NCBI GenBank assembly: GCA_037892935.1 | Contig: JAYXKI010000019.1 | Location: 1-64,000, forward strand | Length of the DNA: 64,000 nt | Source of the DNA: Phlebopus portentosus | Lineage: Eukaryota; Basidiomycota; Agaricomycetes; Boletales; Boletinellaceae | Reading direction: 5' to 3' | Shown: positions 9,811-22,901 of the stretch, one piece after another | How positions within the stretch are numbered: the stretch's first letter is position 1 | Layout of the letters: the number at the start of each line of letters is the position of its first letter | Notes under the pieces: generated by a model | Database searches by the model: none | What the model saw: only the letters and a program-made list of their open reading frames with translations | What the model was told of the DNA's origin: nothing | Position numbers and translations under genes: made by a program

Positions 9811-11932
9811 TTATAATTCCCCGGAGCAGACGCGCTCGAGCCAGCTAGTTTCCTTGCCCACAGTAGTCAGATTCTCGTGCCCGTCTGCAGTTACAAGAAC
9901 GACATCCTCGATGCGGACTCCGCCAACGGCCTCGTAACGAGCTAACACAGAGTGATCGATGTATCGTGAAGAGCGCACGGGAGCAAGTAAATGCGGGTGG
10001 AAGTATATGCCTGGTTCGACGGTCTTTCGGAGAAAGATGTTTCAGAGTTCAAATAAGAAAGAGGAGCTCGGTAAGAAATACTCACGACAACCATATTCTC
10101 CTCCAGAGGGAGCCTCAATCTCAAATACGTGTAAAACTCCGGAGCACCGAGGTCAATCCCTTTACCGATCGTATTATTCACACCGGGCTTGCTAGCGCTC
10201 GGTACGTCATGTACGTCTAATCCGAGGCTGTGGCCTACACCATGTGGGAAGAAGGCAGCGCTAACGCCCGAGGCGAGGATTGCCTCCTCTGAGTTCCATG
10301 ACCCTGAGTTGGGAGAGTCAGGAGAGAGGAAGATGCCGAGTTTCTGGAACCCGCGAACGAGGACGCTATGACAAAGGAGTTGTACGGCGTCCCAGTGTAA
10401 ACCTGGTTTGATGATCTCTAAAGACGCCTGCGTGCAAGCATAAGTTACCGTTTCTCAGAGCTATGGTCAGATGAAGCCTCACTTTCTGCATTTCAAGAAC
10501 AAGTTCGTAGATGGCACGCGCCTCCGGTGTGAACTTGCCTCCGTTTCCAACTGGCATTGTCCTCGTGACTGAACGAATATCAGGGACAGTTGTAAGCACC
10601 TAGGAGTGGAACATACTATCGCTCGCATAACACTTCCATTCACATCCCGCATCAATGAGGAGTACTTGAGGCAGGATGTCTTTTGCTTGTCCGTTTACAA
10701 GAGCCCCGTTATTCTGATGATCATGAGGGTGAACCGGACCCCAGGCAAATTCTTTGTCGTTACAGCAGTAGTGCAGGGTAGCGGCGCGAGTCGAAGCAGC
10801 CACTATAGGCAAATATGCCTGATGTTCAGAACTGAAGCAATATAATGAGCTTCGCTCTTATTTCGAGATTCTGTTTATTGACGATGACTCACCCTTCACG
10901 CCGACAAGATGCAACGAAAATTGCTTCGGCCTCAGCTTCCTTCTCGATGAGCCATTCTCCAGGAAGAAGCGGTCGTTCTATCGCAGCTCCCGGCTCGCGC
11001 TTGATTAGACCCCTCACAGCACGCCCAAGAGTACGCATAACGACTTCATGAGCCCGCGAACTGATCTCATTCGCTTTGCGTATCTGCGTTATCTCGTAGT
11101 CCGTCTTGATGAGACGCGCCCGATGTAGAGCAGGCAGTAAATATGCGTCTGTTCGAGAAAGCTGCGTCTGCAGGAAATCTCCTTTGATCTCGGGGAATAA
11201 AGGTGACTCTTTGGGCAGCGTATGGAAGATAGCATCAGGGTAAGCTTTCTGGTACGTGAGAATAGCATCGGTGAGTGTGGAAACATAGGCAAGGCGTGTC
11301 GTTTCGTATGAGTTTGAGGCTTCGTCGAGAGAAGGCGGCGGAACACTCCACATTAAATCGGCAGGCTCGGCTTCAGGTATGAAGAGCTCGATAGCTAGGG
11401 TTGATGATAGGGACGTCCCATGCTGATAGACCAAGAGGAGATACGATCCTCTAGAACGACTTCAGGTTCAATACAGTTGAGGTGTTTCGAGATATGGCTC
11501 ACGGAATATGACATCCTGAAAGGTAGTAGAAGTTTGATTCCTGAATGAAAAGAGTTCGTTAGTCCACAGACAGAGAATTTAAGAGGGCCCAGGGATAGCA
11601 TATAACATCGTGCTAATCTACGATAGAATAGCAGGTAGAGGTACACGACTATCGAGAGCTCACCTCGCGGAACGGCATTTCACGATCCGTATCATTCCTG
11701 TAAGGCGTCACTGCTCCGGCGAGAAGAGCGATTTGAGGCTGCCGTCAAGTACATATCTAGAGTTTAGTGAGGCACAGTGGGTTGAATGAATGCTATGAAC
11801 CTTCGCCTGTTCGGTTTCGGGTAGCAGCTCAATTAGCTTTTCGAACGTTTTCAAGGCATGCACACGAGCTAGCAAGCACACGTTAATGAAGTTCCATGAG
11901 AATGCCTTGAATTATTCACCTGGATGAACCAT
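9811..11932 (-). CDS. Xaa-Pro aminopeptidase/dipeptidase (peptidase M24B)
   Basis: This multi-exon gene starts with a 13-nt coding exon (11920-11932) and ends at TAA 9811; the joined protein has roughly 500 residues. The N-terminal AMP_N domain has NDTDREMPFRE, ESNFYYLSGCHIPGSYLL and YQHGTSLSSTLAIELF. The C-terminal pita-bread domain carries all five metal ligands: D and D in LIDAGCEWKCYASDITRT, H in HGVGHSLGLDVHDVP, E in TVEPGIYFHP and E in GGVRIEDVVLV. These enzymes bind two Mn ions and remove an N-terminal residue ahead of proline or split X-Pro dipeptides. No signal peptide is present, so it is probably cytosolic. It is divergent from RRP42, whose start lies about 90 nt away, so the two probably share a compact bidirectional promoter. 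Confidence 0.88.
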
Positions 11933-12019
11933 GGTTGATGATGGTGGTTGCCAGTGGTGGGAGTCAGTTCAGGTTGCAGTCAACCTGAGCGTCGATCAAT
12001 TCCCTCTTTCAATTCAACC

Positions 12020-13220
12020 ATGACCATGGCTTCCTCCTCAAAATCCGAACAATCCTACATCCAAGCTTCGTTACTTGCTGACACACCTGTTCGGGCTGAC
12101 GGTCGAGCACTCGATGACTTCCGGCCAATAGCCCTCGAAACACAAGTAGTACCTCTTGCAAATGGCAGTGCACGTGTTTGCATTGGCGGAGCTGCGAGCC
12201 TTGTTGGCGTAGGAGTTGGTTCAGTGGGAACGGAGGTGCTGGCTGCTGCGAAGTTAGAAGTGGAGGATATCCCTAATGGAAACGGTGTAGAGGGAGGTCG
12301 GATGGTGTGTAGCGTTTCTTGGTTCGTCCTGTCTGTTTTACACGTAGGATACTGGAAAATTTATTTTATTTGTGTTCAATCTCCACGCATCCTTAACCAG
12401 TTCGCCTTCAGCATATCCGCATCTCAACACCAACGCACTTGACGACTTGCAATATGACCTGACAACAAGCGTACAAGAAGCTCTCTGCCATCCATCTTTG
12501 CATCCTAATAATCTGTCTATTCTATCGGGCAAGAAGTCCTGGTTATTGCATCTTGACCTTCTCGTGTTGTCTGATGTTGGCAACATTCTTGATGCGCTAT
12601 TTCTTGCAGCAGCCGCAACACTGCACGATACGCGTATTCCTCGGACTCGGTCGGTGGAATACAGAGCACGGAAAGAGGATGCATCTACTATTGATCGTAT
12701 GGCTGTGGATGATGTGAGTATGGAAGAGGAAGGAAAGACAAGCGGGCTTGATACACGGTCGATTAAAAAGGCGGCGGATTTTGAGCTCGAGGATTACTGG
12801 GACGAAGGAGAGCCATTGAAATGTGGTGGATCTTGGCCTGTTTGCGTTACCTTAAACCTGGTACATTTTCCTACCCTATGTTGCTTTGAGTCCGACTTAT
12901 TGAATGAGCTTTAATACAGGTTCCTCCGATACACTACCTCGACGCGACTCCGATAGAAGAAAGCGCAACGTCACTCCGACTTGTCCTCCTTTTCTCTTTT
13001 CAAGACTCCCGCAGTCTGTTGCGCGGGATGCGATTACTCGGCCCCGGAGAGATAGACGCTCCAATGCTCAAGCCTTTGTTACATGTGAGTGTTTCGCATC
13101 TGCTTCTGTGATGTTTGACATTCATTCATCGTGTAGAGCGGTGAGAAATATGCCCGGGAGCTCCAAAATGCATTAGACTTATTATTACAAAATAAGAACT
13201 CTAAGCGTCCTTCGAAATAG
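12020..13220 (+). CDS. RRP42: Exosome core subunit RRP42 (EXOSC7), RNase PH fold
   Basis: Exons 12020-12306, 12401-12860, 12920-13084 and 13137-13220 give 331 residues. Family features are TPVRADGRALDDFRPIALET, PLANGSARVCIGG, GTEVLAAAKLEVE, SPSAYPHLN and LLVLSDVGNILDALFLAAAA, then VPPIHYLDATPIEE and the closing SGEKYARELQNALDLLL. RRP42 is one of six catalytically inert PH-ring subunits of the nuclear and cytoplasmic exosome, which degrades RNA 3'-5'. Two in-frame start codons lie 6 nt apart (12020 and 12026). A 12-residue Gly/Val-rich segment (12191-12226) interrupts the conserved IGG/TEVLAA strand and no GT-AG splice removes it in frame. Confidence 0.85.
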
Positions 13221-13514
13221 AGTCGTTTCCTAGATACATCGTTCTGACTATGGCTCACCGCCTTGTAACTTGCGAGATCCAAGTGTACAGGTAATTCATA
13301 CCACGGACCGAGCAAAATATCAGACCTTTCTAATCACGTTGTCCATCCTTCCGGCATTGAAGTATATTCGGTTCCTCAACGAATCATACAGACTATTGGC
13401 TAGATAACTGAATAACTCGAATTAGATACCACGTGGTAGACGATAAGTATATCACAAGGTCAATGGAGTCTGAGAACACTCCATACTGACTGGACTTGGC
13501 TTCTTAACACCACG

Positions 13515-14834
13515 ATGAAAGACAGAGACACACCTAACGGGACGACAAATTCGATAGACTCAATTCCTCGAGTTGATCTATACGGTTCATCTGCTAACGT
13601 CAGTACAGCAATTACAAGTTCTTTCTAAGGCATAGCAGTATTTCAGATCAGATCTCATTATCTTTCGCTCTTTCCTGAAACAGATCGGAGTTCAACACGG
13701 AACACTCCTGCGCACCCAGATTCAGAGTCAACTATCGATCTATCGCAAGATTTTCAAAGCCCTTTCCGGACTGACATGGCCCAAAGTCCTTGAATACGCT
13801 GAGAAATTCGAGCCGACGATCCAGCGACTCGCACCGGACATATATTCCGAGATGAAGGGAATAGCGAAAGGAGCGGACGTCCCGTTGATTGAGATCGTTG
13901 CGCTAAACGCGAGGAGTGAGATTGCACTTGGGACGCTTGATGATGGGTGCACAAGTCTCGCGTGGACGCTCGAAGAAGGTGAGGGTGAGAAGAGGAAACA
14001 AATCCTTGCGCAGAATTGGGATTGGACAGAGGAAGTTGGGAAGAACCTTGTTATGGCGTCGATCGATAAGCCCGGGAAACCAAAAATTTGGATGGTTATG
14101 GAGGTAAGGCTTCTCCTCTGCATGATTTTATTCTCTTTAAAATGGATCAATGTCTTACTTACCCACTTTTCCCCCCTTACATCTAGCCAGGAATTGTAGG
14201 GAAAATCGGGTTCAACAGTTCCTCCGTCGGAGTATGCCTCAGCGCAATCCGCACACGCTCAATGTCGACGTCTCTCCTACCAATTCACCTCCTTCTCCGA
14301 ATTGCTTTGGAAAGCACTTCGGTAGAACACGCGATATCCGAGATTGAGCGTCTAGGCGGACCGGCGTCCACGCAGCATATCCTGATTGCGGATGCTACGT
14401 CTGGTGGACGTGCGCTGGAAGTCTCCCCGCTCGGGAACGTCTATCTCAAGCCTGATGAAAATGGTATCGTTGTGCATACGAACCACTTCATCGAGAATCG
14501 ATACGTTGAGGAAATTCCTTGGAACATCGGTTCCGAATCTCGTCTCTCTCGCATCCAAGAACTCATTACCCTGATCCGAAAGAACTCACCGACAAACCCG
14601 AGGACAAAGAATATCACGCCAGAACTTCTTCGCGAGCGGATTTTCTCAGACACACAGGGAGCGCCGCAAGCGATATGCTGTTACAGACCCGCGAACGAGA
14701 CGGATGGAAGATCGGTGGGTACGCTGTTTAATATCATTATGCAGTTCGTTCCCGGCGAGGAACCGGGTGCGGAGGTGCTTTTTGGAAGGCCTGGTCCTGG
14801 GAATAGGAGTCCTGCGTACAAAATGCCTTGGTAG
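13515..14834 (+). CDS. Peptidase C45 / acyl-CoA:isopenicillin-N acyltransferase-like Ntn hydrolase
   Basis: Exons 13515-13598, 13684-14103 and 14187-14834 give 383 residues. The N-terminal block LYGSSAN/IGVQHGTLL matches the family's substrate-domain start. DDGCTSLAW holds the Gly-Cys-Thr self-cleavage site, whose Cys would become the N-terminal nucleophile of the beta subunit. Further blocks are LAQNWDWTEE, GKIGFNSSSVGVCLSAI and VVHTNHF (the N-H-F motif of the family). In penicillin producers this enzyme exchanges acyl groups on 6-APA; basidiomycete homologues are uncharacterised amidase or acyltransferase relatives. No SKL-type peroxisomal tail is seen (C terminus KMPW). No beta-lactam biosynthesis genes lie nearby, so a role in antibiotic synthesis is not implied. 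Confidence 0.85.
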
Positions 14835-17800
14835 TGTGTACGCAAGTAGCTGAATGGAATTATCAAAGGTAATAGGTATCCCAGGATGCGGAAACTTGTT
14901 GAGTCGGAGCTTGAATTGTGTCCCATGCCGCGTTTGCATCACGTGGGGGCACAGTTGCTGCGCGTGCCGCGCCGTAACCACATCTTCCCTACATATTACA
15001 CGTCTCATTTCTTGCCATCCTCACATATGCTCAGACGCCCCATATGCATACATCCATATGCACGTTCTCGCAGGCCCTTCAGTCTCTGGATTTCTTCATG
15101 TCCTTCCAATTGAGAGATGCGAAAGTGTGATTGTAACTAAGTATGTAGTGCTGGAGCGCCTTTCCGGCATCTACATACTTCGCGCGCCATGAGCATAGCT
15201 CATAGCTCATCTTATCGTGTTTCGAACTCGCGTTTTCGTTTTCGCTTTCGTCTTCGCTCTGTTCCTCCCGGGGTTGGAGCGTCTTCCTTATCGATGAATG
15301 AGGTTGGTTCTGTATCGGTTCTCGTTCCGTTTGATACGTATACGCAATGAGATTTGTGCTTATGTCTAGTAGGCAGGATTCCATCTGTCTGCGCATCCCA
15401 TACCTTACGCTGGGAAACCCAGCAATGTCGTACTCGATTGGATTGTGTATGTGACGGACACATTTGTAGCCCAAGGAGATTACCTGGCCACCAGGTCAAG
15501 TACTCATGGATTTTTTTTAATAAGTTGTCCTTCCCTTTCCCTTATAATCTCTGCGATGCCTCCTACTCTCCTTACTCGAGCCCCCGGATAGTGCACATCC
15601 TCCTGTACATCAAATGTTTGCACCATCCAGGATCGGTGAAAGTTGGGTATACGATGTCACCCCATCAATGTAATTCCGCATGGGATATGCGTTGTGCATT
15701 CTTCCGTTTCATCCTTACTGGATCCTCTTCTAATCATCTCTAATGCATTCATGTTCAAGTTCATAACGATATTCATGACTTTTGGATGGCATGTCGGCCA
15801 TAGCGCCTTAGTTTCATTTCCTAGTCCATATTGTTCGCCGTTCGCTTAAATATGAACAGGCGGACAAGGTAACTGGGTACCTCGATCGCGATGTTCGATT
15901 GTTATGAAAGCTGTTTTGCATCTCATTCATTGGGAAGCTTGCAGGTTCGCATATTCTTTCCCGCGACGAAATCATATTTGATGTATCCGACATAGGGCCA
16001 GTGCTGACCTTGATCTGCTACGCTCGTAGGAGCGTGTAGGCTGAGCTGATCACCTTCGGACAAATTTCGATTGGTGGATGCGGAGCCGACGCTGTAGACT
16101 AATGTGGAGCGAGTGCTACATCTCCCGGGGTGTGGTTCGCTATCTCCCCAGGAGTTGTTTTGCTCAAGTCTCATACATTTCCTCCAGCAGCCCCCCCTCC
16201 ATCGATTCTTCTTCCAACGTTCATCTGCTGCTACAATCCGTCCCTTTGCTGGATTGGTGTATAACTCCAAATATGATCAATTCGGAAAAGCAAAACCTGC
16301 AGGAATCAGAACTAACATCTGACGCAGTTGCAGTTCGTTAGCGATTCCTAGCAGCGCAGGTAGAGCATGAATTCTTGCTAGCATTTCATTTACACCGATA
16401 ATTCTGTCGATTAAACTTTCCTCCCGTTTGGATGGATTATTAACTGTGGCCATGCATATTAATATTTCATATAACCATGCTCATCCAGGTGACATGCATG
16501 TAAGCTCATGCATATGTCTTGTGTACACGTCCCGCTGATTAGAAGTTAAACCTAGAGGGGTGGTAGCGTGTGAATGGCCCTCATTTCTGTTTGCGCTCGC
16601 GAGCCTGGATCGATGGCTACGTATCACATTCAGCATATTAATATCCCTCCTGAAGGAGGAGAGTTCTAATGTCCAATAACCACTCGCGCTACTCACTAAA
16701 TCAGCTTGAGAGTTTCTGGGTTTGATAGTTTCCCATGGTCGCGCTGCGCCCACTAGCACTAGAGTCGCGGTGCCAATGCTTCTCGGTGTAAGACTTCTTC
16801 TGGGTATAACCTCCGGGGTAACACGTTTCAGAAGCCTGACCTTTACGAGGGGAAGGGGGCCGACGAGATGAGACGAGATGAGGGTTGCAGGGAGGTAACT
16901 GCGTGTTGTTATTCTTCTTGTTTTTATTCTTGTTCGTAGTTCTTCTCAACTTCCGAAGTTCTTTTACTGTGTTGTTCGTTGCTCTTGTCCGATATCCCCT
17001 TCTAGACATTCAGAAGAAGCGCTGGAATTGCGGATTGCGATGCCAGTGAAGTGATTTGGCGCGTCGTTGGCCACGGCCACAACGCCGTTGGCTTTGACCC
17101 TGGCTCCTGGTCGGAGGAAATCGGGTTTGAGGTCAGTTATCCTTGCGACCCTGAAGGACGGTCTCTTTCAAGCCGAGTGGCCGTTGTGTGAGATAACTGT
17201 ATTCATATGACTGGCCACTTCCATAACTGACTATGACACGATTCCTTGGCAGGTGGAGGCAATTTCGATTGCTGAGATTCACTGAGATTAGGGGACGTCG
17301 GGCGAAATATGCGGTACCGAGACCTGCCTTACTACGGGGGGAAGTTGAACGTCATCAAGTTCGCAGGCCAATATTACGCGGGATGAATGAACGACAGAAG
17401 TGCCTCAGATTGGCATTACACGATATATGCGTCCGCGATGCCCGCACTCTCTCCTCAATTCATCTCATATATAGTTCATTCATCCGAGGATTATGTTTAT
17501 AACGCCCAGAGGACAGGAGGGGGTGCTTTCAGGTGCTTCCATGCGTCGTGCAGCGCGGAATGCATATAGCTTAAATATAAGTGACAGCGTCCGAGTCAGC
17601 GTTATTGCAATATGCGTACTCTTAGCATATGCATCACGGGAAGCAGGCCTAGGCTGGCCAGATGGACTTCCATCATGCCTGCCCACAGCGCCCTCACGCA
17701 TGTCTGATTGCGCGACGCATCCTTTTCCGTATCGTCGGTGTTGTTGTTTTGTTGATACGCCACGTTGAGCCAGCTCGCCGATCCATCCATCGCTATACCA

Positions 17801-18742
17801 ACGAAAAGAAGTGTAGGTCTAGACTGGACTGTCAGGACTGAGGACTGAGGATTGGAGGATTGTGAGTGGGCGAGACGAAATACGCTATTTGTCATGATGC
17901 TAAATAGGGTGTAAAGGAGCCGAATTTCGGTGAGGTGAATGGCATGGTGGAATGTATGCGTTGCGATGCTGCGACGGGGTGTGTGGTGTTCTTTGAGACC
18001 ATCACTCGCGTCGAAGAATATAAGTTATACTTATTGATATTTCTAACTTTGAGTCTATTTTATTGGGTATGATTTGTATTCGCCTTCCTTCAATTTTTTC
18101 TTTCTGGTTTCGTTGAGAGAGAAGGAAGGAATAGGATGTTACTGGATGAGAGTGTTGTTGTTAGAGACACCGGACGGGTGGATAGCCGAGTACGGAGTGG
18201 ACTACTGGAATGGAAAGAGGACCGACGACGGCAACCGATTCGAGTAATTCACTCTATTTGACTATGTAATACTATGTATTCAGTCTTGTCTTGTCTTCTA
18301 CCACCATCTTCCACCCCCACGCTCGTTGAATGACTATTCTGCACTGAGAGGCGGGCGGGGCTTGGCGTACGCACCTAACGACTGCCAGTACTAGTGGCGA
18401 GCCGGGCAACACTCTCTCCCGCACGGGAAAAACGGACTTATCGCACTCGGCCTCTCCCTTCTTTTTTTGATAAACGCAGCTCACCACACCTGTGTGCGCG
18501 CCGCGCGTCGAAGGGCCGGCCTTTCGACGGACTTATTCTCGTCATCTCACGCTCATTAAACGTTCATATCGACCTTGCTGATCTTCTGTGATATTTGGGT
18601 GTTTTGGCGCGTTAAAAGGGTGCCTGGGGCTACTCGCTCGCTCGTTTTTCTCTGTCTTTTCTTTTCTCCTACTCATATCTCCCGAGACGAGGACGAGCTC
18701 TGTGAACTTGAAACCCGAGACGTAACATAGCCTTTTGAGGAT
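14835..18742. other. 3.9 kb region without a supportable gene
   Basis: Only short open frames on both strands (up to 131 codons) occur, none with recognisable domains or a convincing intron chain. A 115-codon minus-strand frame at 15923-16270 has the phrase GRIVAADERWKKNRWRGG, faintly like transposon-associated Myb/SANT domains, but this is too weak to call. The last 700 bases, with pyrimidine-rich tracts such as 18640-18670, are probably the promoter and 5' UTR of the gene at 18743. The region could be decayed genes, a non-coding transcript or a long promoter. Confidence 0.4.
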
Positions 18743-21700
18743 ATGGCGTCCTCGGCGTCTGCGATGACATACCGACGCGAAGGCGATAGCTATGGTGTGG
18801 GTGGTGGCGGAGACGTGTCTGCACCTGCACTCGAGCTCCGCGCATCCGTCCTGGAAGCGGCGGTCAGCCTGGGATTTCGCAACTCTGTCATGAAAAAGTG
18901 GATGGACGGAGATGATGATGAATTGGCTACTGAGGTCAGTTTCCTGCTAGTACGTTTTTGATCTTCGAGCACGTTTATTCTATTCCGTGTCTTCTCCCTC
19001 TATCCTCTTCTGTTCTGTTTTGGCCTGCATGTAAACACGAGACGCGCTTCGCGTCCTATTGTTGGCATGACCATGAATTCTTCATTCCCGTTTCTTTTTT
19101 TAATACACCCTGGGATAATTTTCATCTCAACGTATCTACACGCGATGCTGACATTCCGTGTCTATTTTTTTTTTCCCCTTCCAAACTTGCATACGCTCGT
19201 CTGGTTCCTTGAATGTTGCCTACATGCCTCGTGTTTGTTGCTCGACGACGCCGTGCAACCCGATCCGCATTTCGCGATGGACGAATGGGATGTAACAGCA
19301 CGGCACGCCGGCTTTAACCTCCCCCTCCACGACCTCAGAGGAATCGGCCCTGTCGCCAGCTAGCTCCCTTCATCCCACCACCTCCACCTCAGCATATCCA
19401 TATCCATACCCATATCCTTTCTCCTCTTCCAGAACAAACGGCGGCACCAACGCGGGAAAACCTGGTCAGAGTTCCGGAGCTGGAGCTGGAGTCGGCGTGA
19501 GAGCTCACAACGACCCTACGCTCTATATAAACCCCAACGGAAATTTGGGTATGGGTATGGGAGGACGCTTTTCGCACGACGATGACATGATGAGTGCGAA
19601 CGGCTCCCAAAAGGGTCCGTTAGGCAAACTCGCGCTAGCCGTACCGCCTCCAAAGAACAAGCTCCGGAAGCAAAAGAGTACTTTCCCCGGTATCGGCGCC
19701 GGCGCGAATGGGTACGAGAGTGATGGAGGGTATATCTCGGAGGTGTCGAAGAAGTCAAAGAATAGGAAGGGGCTTGCGTGGCGGAGGAAAAATGACTACG
19801 AAGACGGAGGGGCTGATAGCGATACTGGGTACCTAAGCGAGGCCGTTCCGAGTTCTACTGTCGCGAAAGCAAGGGCGAAGAGGAAAGCGAAGGAGAAAGA
19901 GAAGGAGAAGAGAAAGGAGGGTGAGAGGGTGTATGTCCCGAGAGACGCGCCTTCGCCCATGCTCCCTCCGATGAACTTGGATAGTGACCCCGGGGCGCTG
20001 CTTGCGACTATCAAAGCATCCGTCTTGCCTGATTCTAAGTCAAATGGCGCTGCGATGCCATCAGGTTCTGGTTCTGGCTTGGGTAGTCGCACGCCGGAAC
20101 CCGCTCTTCCTCCCGCTAGTCGTGCTTTTACTTCCCTATCGGATAACGGACATGGACCTGTCAGCGTAAGATCAGCAACAGACGGGTACCTCACCGACTC
20201 CGGCTCCTCGGAGAAACGCGGGCGCTCAAAGAAGAAGGGAAAGAACAGCACCAAAGCTAACAAATCACGAGCTGGAAGCCCAGACGCAGACGGAGACAGT
20301 AATAATAATAAAAACACGGATAGTGAGACACGAACGCCGACGAAGAAGAAATCGCTCTTCCGGCTGATGGGCCGGTCGATCTCGAGAGACGCGAAGGACC
20401 GGGATCGCGGTCGGGAGCGCGCGAGGTCGGAGGAGGAAGTCCCGCCGATGCCTGAGCCACCTCGCCCGCCTATGCCGCTGCCAATTGCGGAGAGGTTCGC
20501 GAGGTCCGGGGCGGGTACGCCTGTTGGCAACGCTTCGGCGTCTTCTTCACCTTCTCGTTTGGGTTCGAATCCTACAGACGCGCAACCAGGACTTCGCTCA
20601 TCGGGGAGTTTGAGCACGCTTGTCCCGCCTACGCTGCGCGACCCCACGTTCTCACGCTCCGAGAGTCCTTGGAGTTATAAGAGCGCGCCGAGTAGGTTTG
20701 GGTATGCTGATCTTGAGGGGATGGAAGTTAGTAGTAGCGGTAGGAGAGACGATGGAAGAGACTCGAATTCGAACTCGAATTCGTTGGAACTTCCAAGAGA
20801 GAGGAGGAATAGCGGCGGGTGGTCCCCCTTTGTGGTCATCCCGCGGGATAGGACAGACTCTGAGGTGAACGCTAATGATACGAATGGCAATGCTGGGGTG
20901 CAGGTCCAGCGGGAAGCTGAACGGGCTGGCTCACCCGTACGACTTCGTTCGGTGTCCCCCATTGTCACCGCTCCCAGCGTGAATGCCAACCAGGCGGGTG
21001 CTCCTGGCCCTAGCAGCCCGGACACGAATAAGTCACCGACAAAGCGAATTGGGAAACTCTTCAATCCGTTTGGGCAGTCTTCTAAGAGCGATGACGGGCA
21101 TTCTAATGAGAGTCATGCTAGCAATAATAGTAATACTTCTTCCAGCGCGGCTCTAGTTCCGCCTACTTCGTTCTCCTCGTCCTCGAAGCCGGCGATTTCG
21201 GGTCCGAACCCGCATTTGACGCGGAGAGGGTCGCTCTCGTTGCGCTTCCCGAGTCCGATGGAGATAGCTGCTGCGTTGACGGGTTCTGCGAGAGGGGCGG
21301 TGAACGGAAATGCGAATGCGAATGTGGTTAACAACGATGCGAATGGGAATGCGAAGAACTTGACTGTTACAGGGGGAGGAATCCGACCGAAGACGCCTGA
21401 ATCGTTCATTATTATCGATGAAGACGAGGGTGTGCCTACGCCGATGAGGCAGCAACGTTTCGCGGATGCGAACGCGAGTGCACCTTCTGTCGACTCCTCT
21501 TCTTCATCGCCCTACCTGTCCGTAACATCTACTGCCGCCGGCGCTGTTCCGTCATCACCAACACGTCCAAATGGCACAAGCACGGGCCTCTCCTCACGTC
21601 GGCGTGCCCTACTAAACGGACTCGGACTCAACGTGACTCCTACACAGAGTCGCTCGAACACGCCTACTCCGATAAACACGAACGTCAACCCCGATGCTGA

Positions 21701-22901
21701 CCCGAATGATGATGGTATTCCGAATGAAGACGAGGTGAGAGCCGCACGGGCGAGTGTGTTGGCTTATTACAACGTCCCGCCGCCTTCGCCGCCTCCGACG
21801 GGTCCTCTACCTCCCCCACCTCATCAGCTCCCTCCTTCGTCTTCGCCTTCTGGAACGAGACCCGTCTCGCCTATGCAGGAAAGTAACAGACAGACGCTGC
21901 TATCGCCTGGACGGGCGTTCGCTTCGCGTTCCCCGTCTCCCCTCGGTCTAACTCCGAATGGAAATAACCGGTACTCCTCTCGCTCGCCTTCACCTGGATT
22001 GGGAGTCGGGCCAGGCGTGAAGAGAGGGCGTGAGTCGCCCTTCCCCACTCGGCCGATCCTGCCTCCGCAGAATAGACAAGAACTCGTCGAGCGCGTGGAG
22101 CGGTACAAGGCGTTATACGCGTCTGCCGAGGGATCCGGTTCGGATGAAAATGGTCTTGGTAGCGGCAGTGGTGGCAGTGGACTGGACCAAAAGGAATTAA
22201 GCGAGTTTTTGGACCGACATAGTTCGGCGTATATCCGCCAGGCGCGCGCGAGGGGGGAGAAGAGGGTGTACTTTGATACGAAGCATTATAGTATCAGGGA
22301 TGCGTATTACTATGGTGATGAGATTATGGATGAGGGGGAGGGTGATGGAGTTGGGTTTGAGTATGGAGATGGCTATCCAAGGGACGTTACTACCGACGGG
22401 GACGTGGATGATGTAGACGTGGACCCTATCATACCGAACATCAACGTCCACGCAGAACCGGAAGCCGAGCGGGATGGGTCGGTGTACGAGGACGATTTCG
22501 ACGACGAGGCAGATGAGAGGCTGCGCTACTCTAGGCAGTCACTACGCGACGAATTCGAAGACGCTGATGCTGACAAACTAACTGCTAAGGACAATGAGGC
22601 AGATGGCCTGGGTGACGAGGACTCGTCGACCGACCGGCGCTCCTTTGCAGCCAGCTCGGTCTACTCGCAGCACAGCGTGCTCGACGCAGATAAGAGCGCG
22701 CGATTCCGGGAGGGACTCGTGAGGCGTGTTGCTGCTATGTACAGCGGAGGCAGGAAGGATGAGGGGAGGTTGTTGAGAGAGGATATACCTGAGGTGCCGA
22801 GGGTGCCTAACGAGTTTAGGAAAGTCGCTGGAGGAGGAGCGGGGGCTGCTGCTGCTGGTCAGCTTGGGTTGAAGGCTACGAGCAGTCCGTATCGATTTTG
22901 A
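18743..22901 (+). CDS. Large disordered Ser/Pro/Gly-rich protein, function unknown
   Basis: Exon 1 (18743-18934) encodes a short ordered region (ALELRASVLEAAVSLGF and NSVMKKWMDGD). A 364-nt intron then leads to a single 3.6 kb exon (about 19299-22901), giving about 1264 residues. The acceptor at 19298 is the most 5' one that keeps frame, but acceptors further on are possible. Three acidic/aromatic repeats, YESDGGYISE, DSDTGYLSE and ATDGYLTDS, are followed by basic stretches, then long Ser/Pro/Asn low complexity, a polyproline run (VPPPSPPPTGPLPPPP) and an acidic C-terminal third. That third holds one region with ordered character (LSEFLDRHSSAYIRQARARGEKRVYFD). No catalytic domain is visible. 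The unbroken frame across 3.6 kb of GC-rich sequence supports a real gene. Possibly a scaffold or cytoskeletal adaptor, but that is speculation. Confidence 0.75.

Noticed and set aside
15923..16270. Minus-strand frame with a phrase like Myb/SANT transposon-associated domains
   Set aside because: Only one short phrase (GRIVAADERW) is suggestive; no transposase, terminal repeats or neighbouring exons support it.
19796..20647. 283-codon open frame on the minus strand
   Set aside because: It is the antisense shadow of the low-complexity GC-rich exon of the large plus-strand gene, with no start context or domain of its own.
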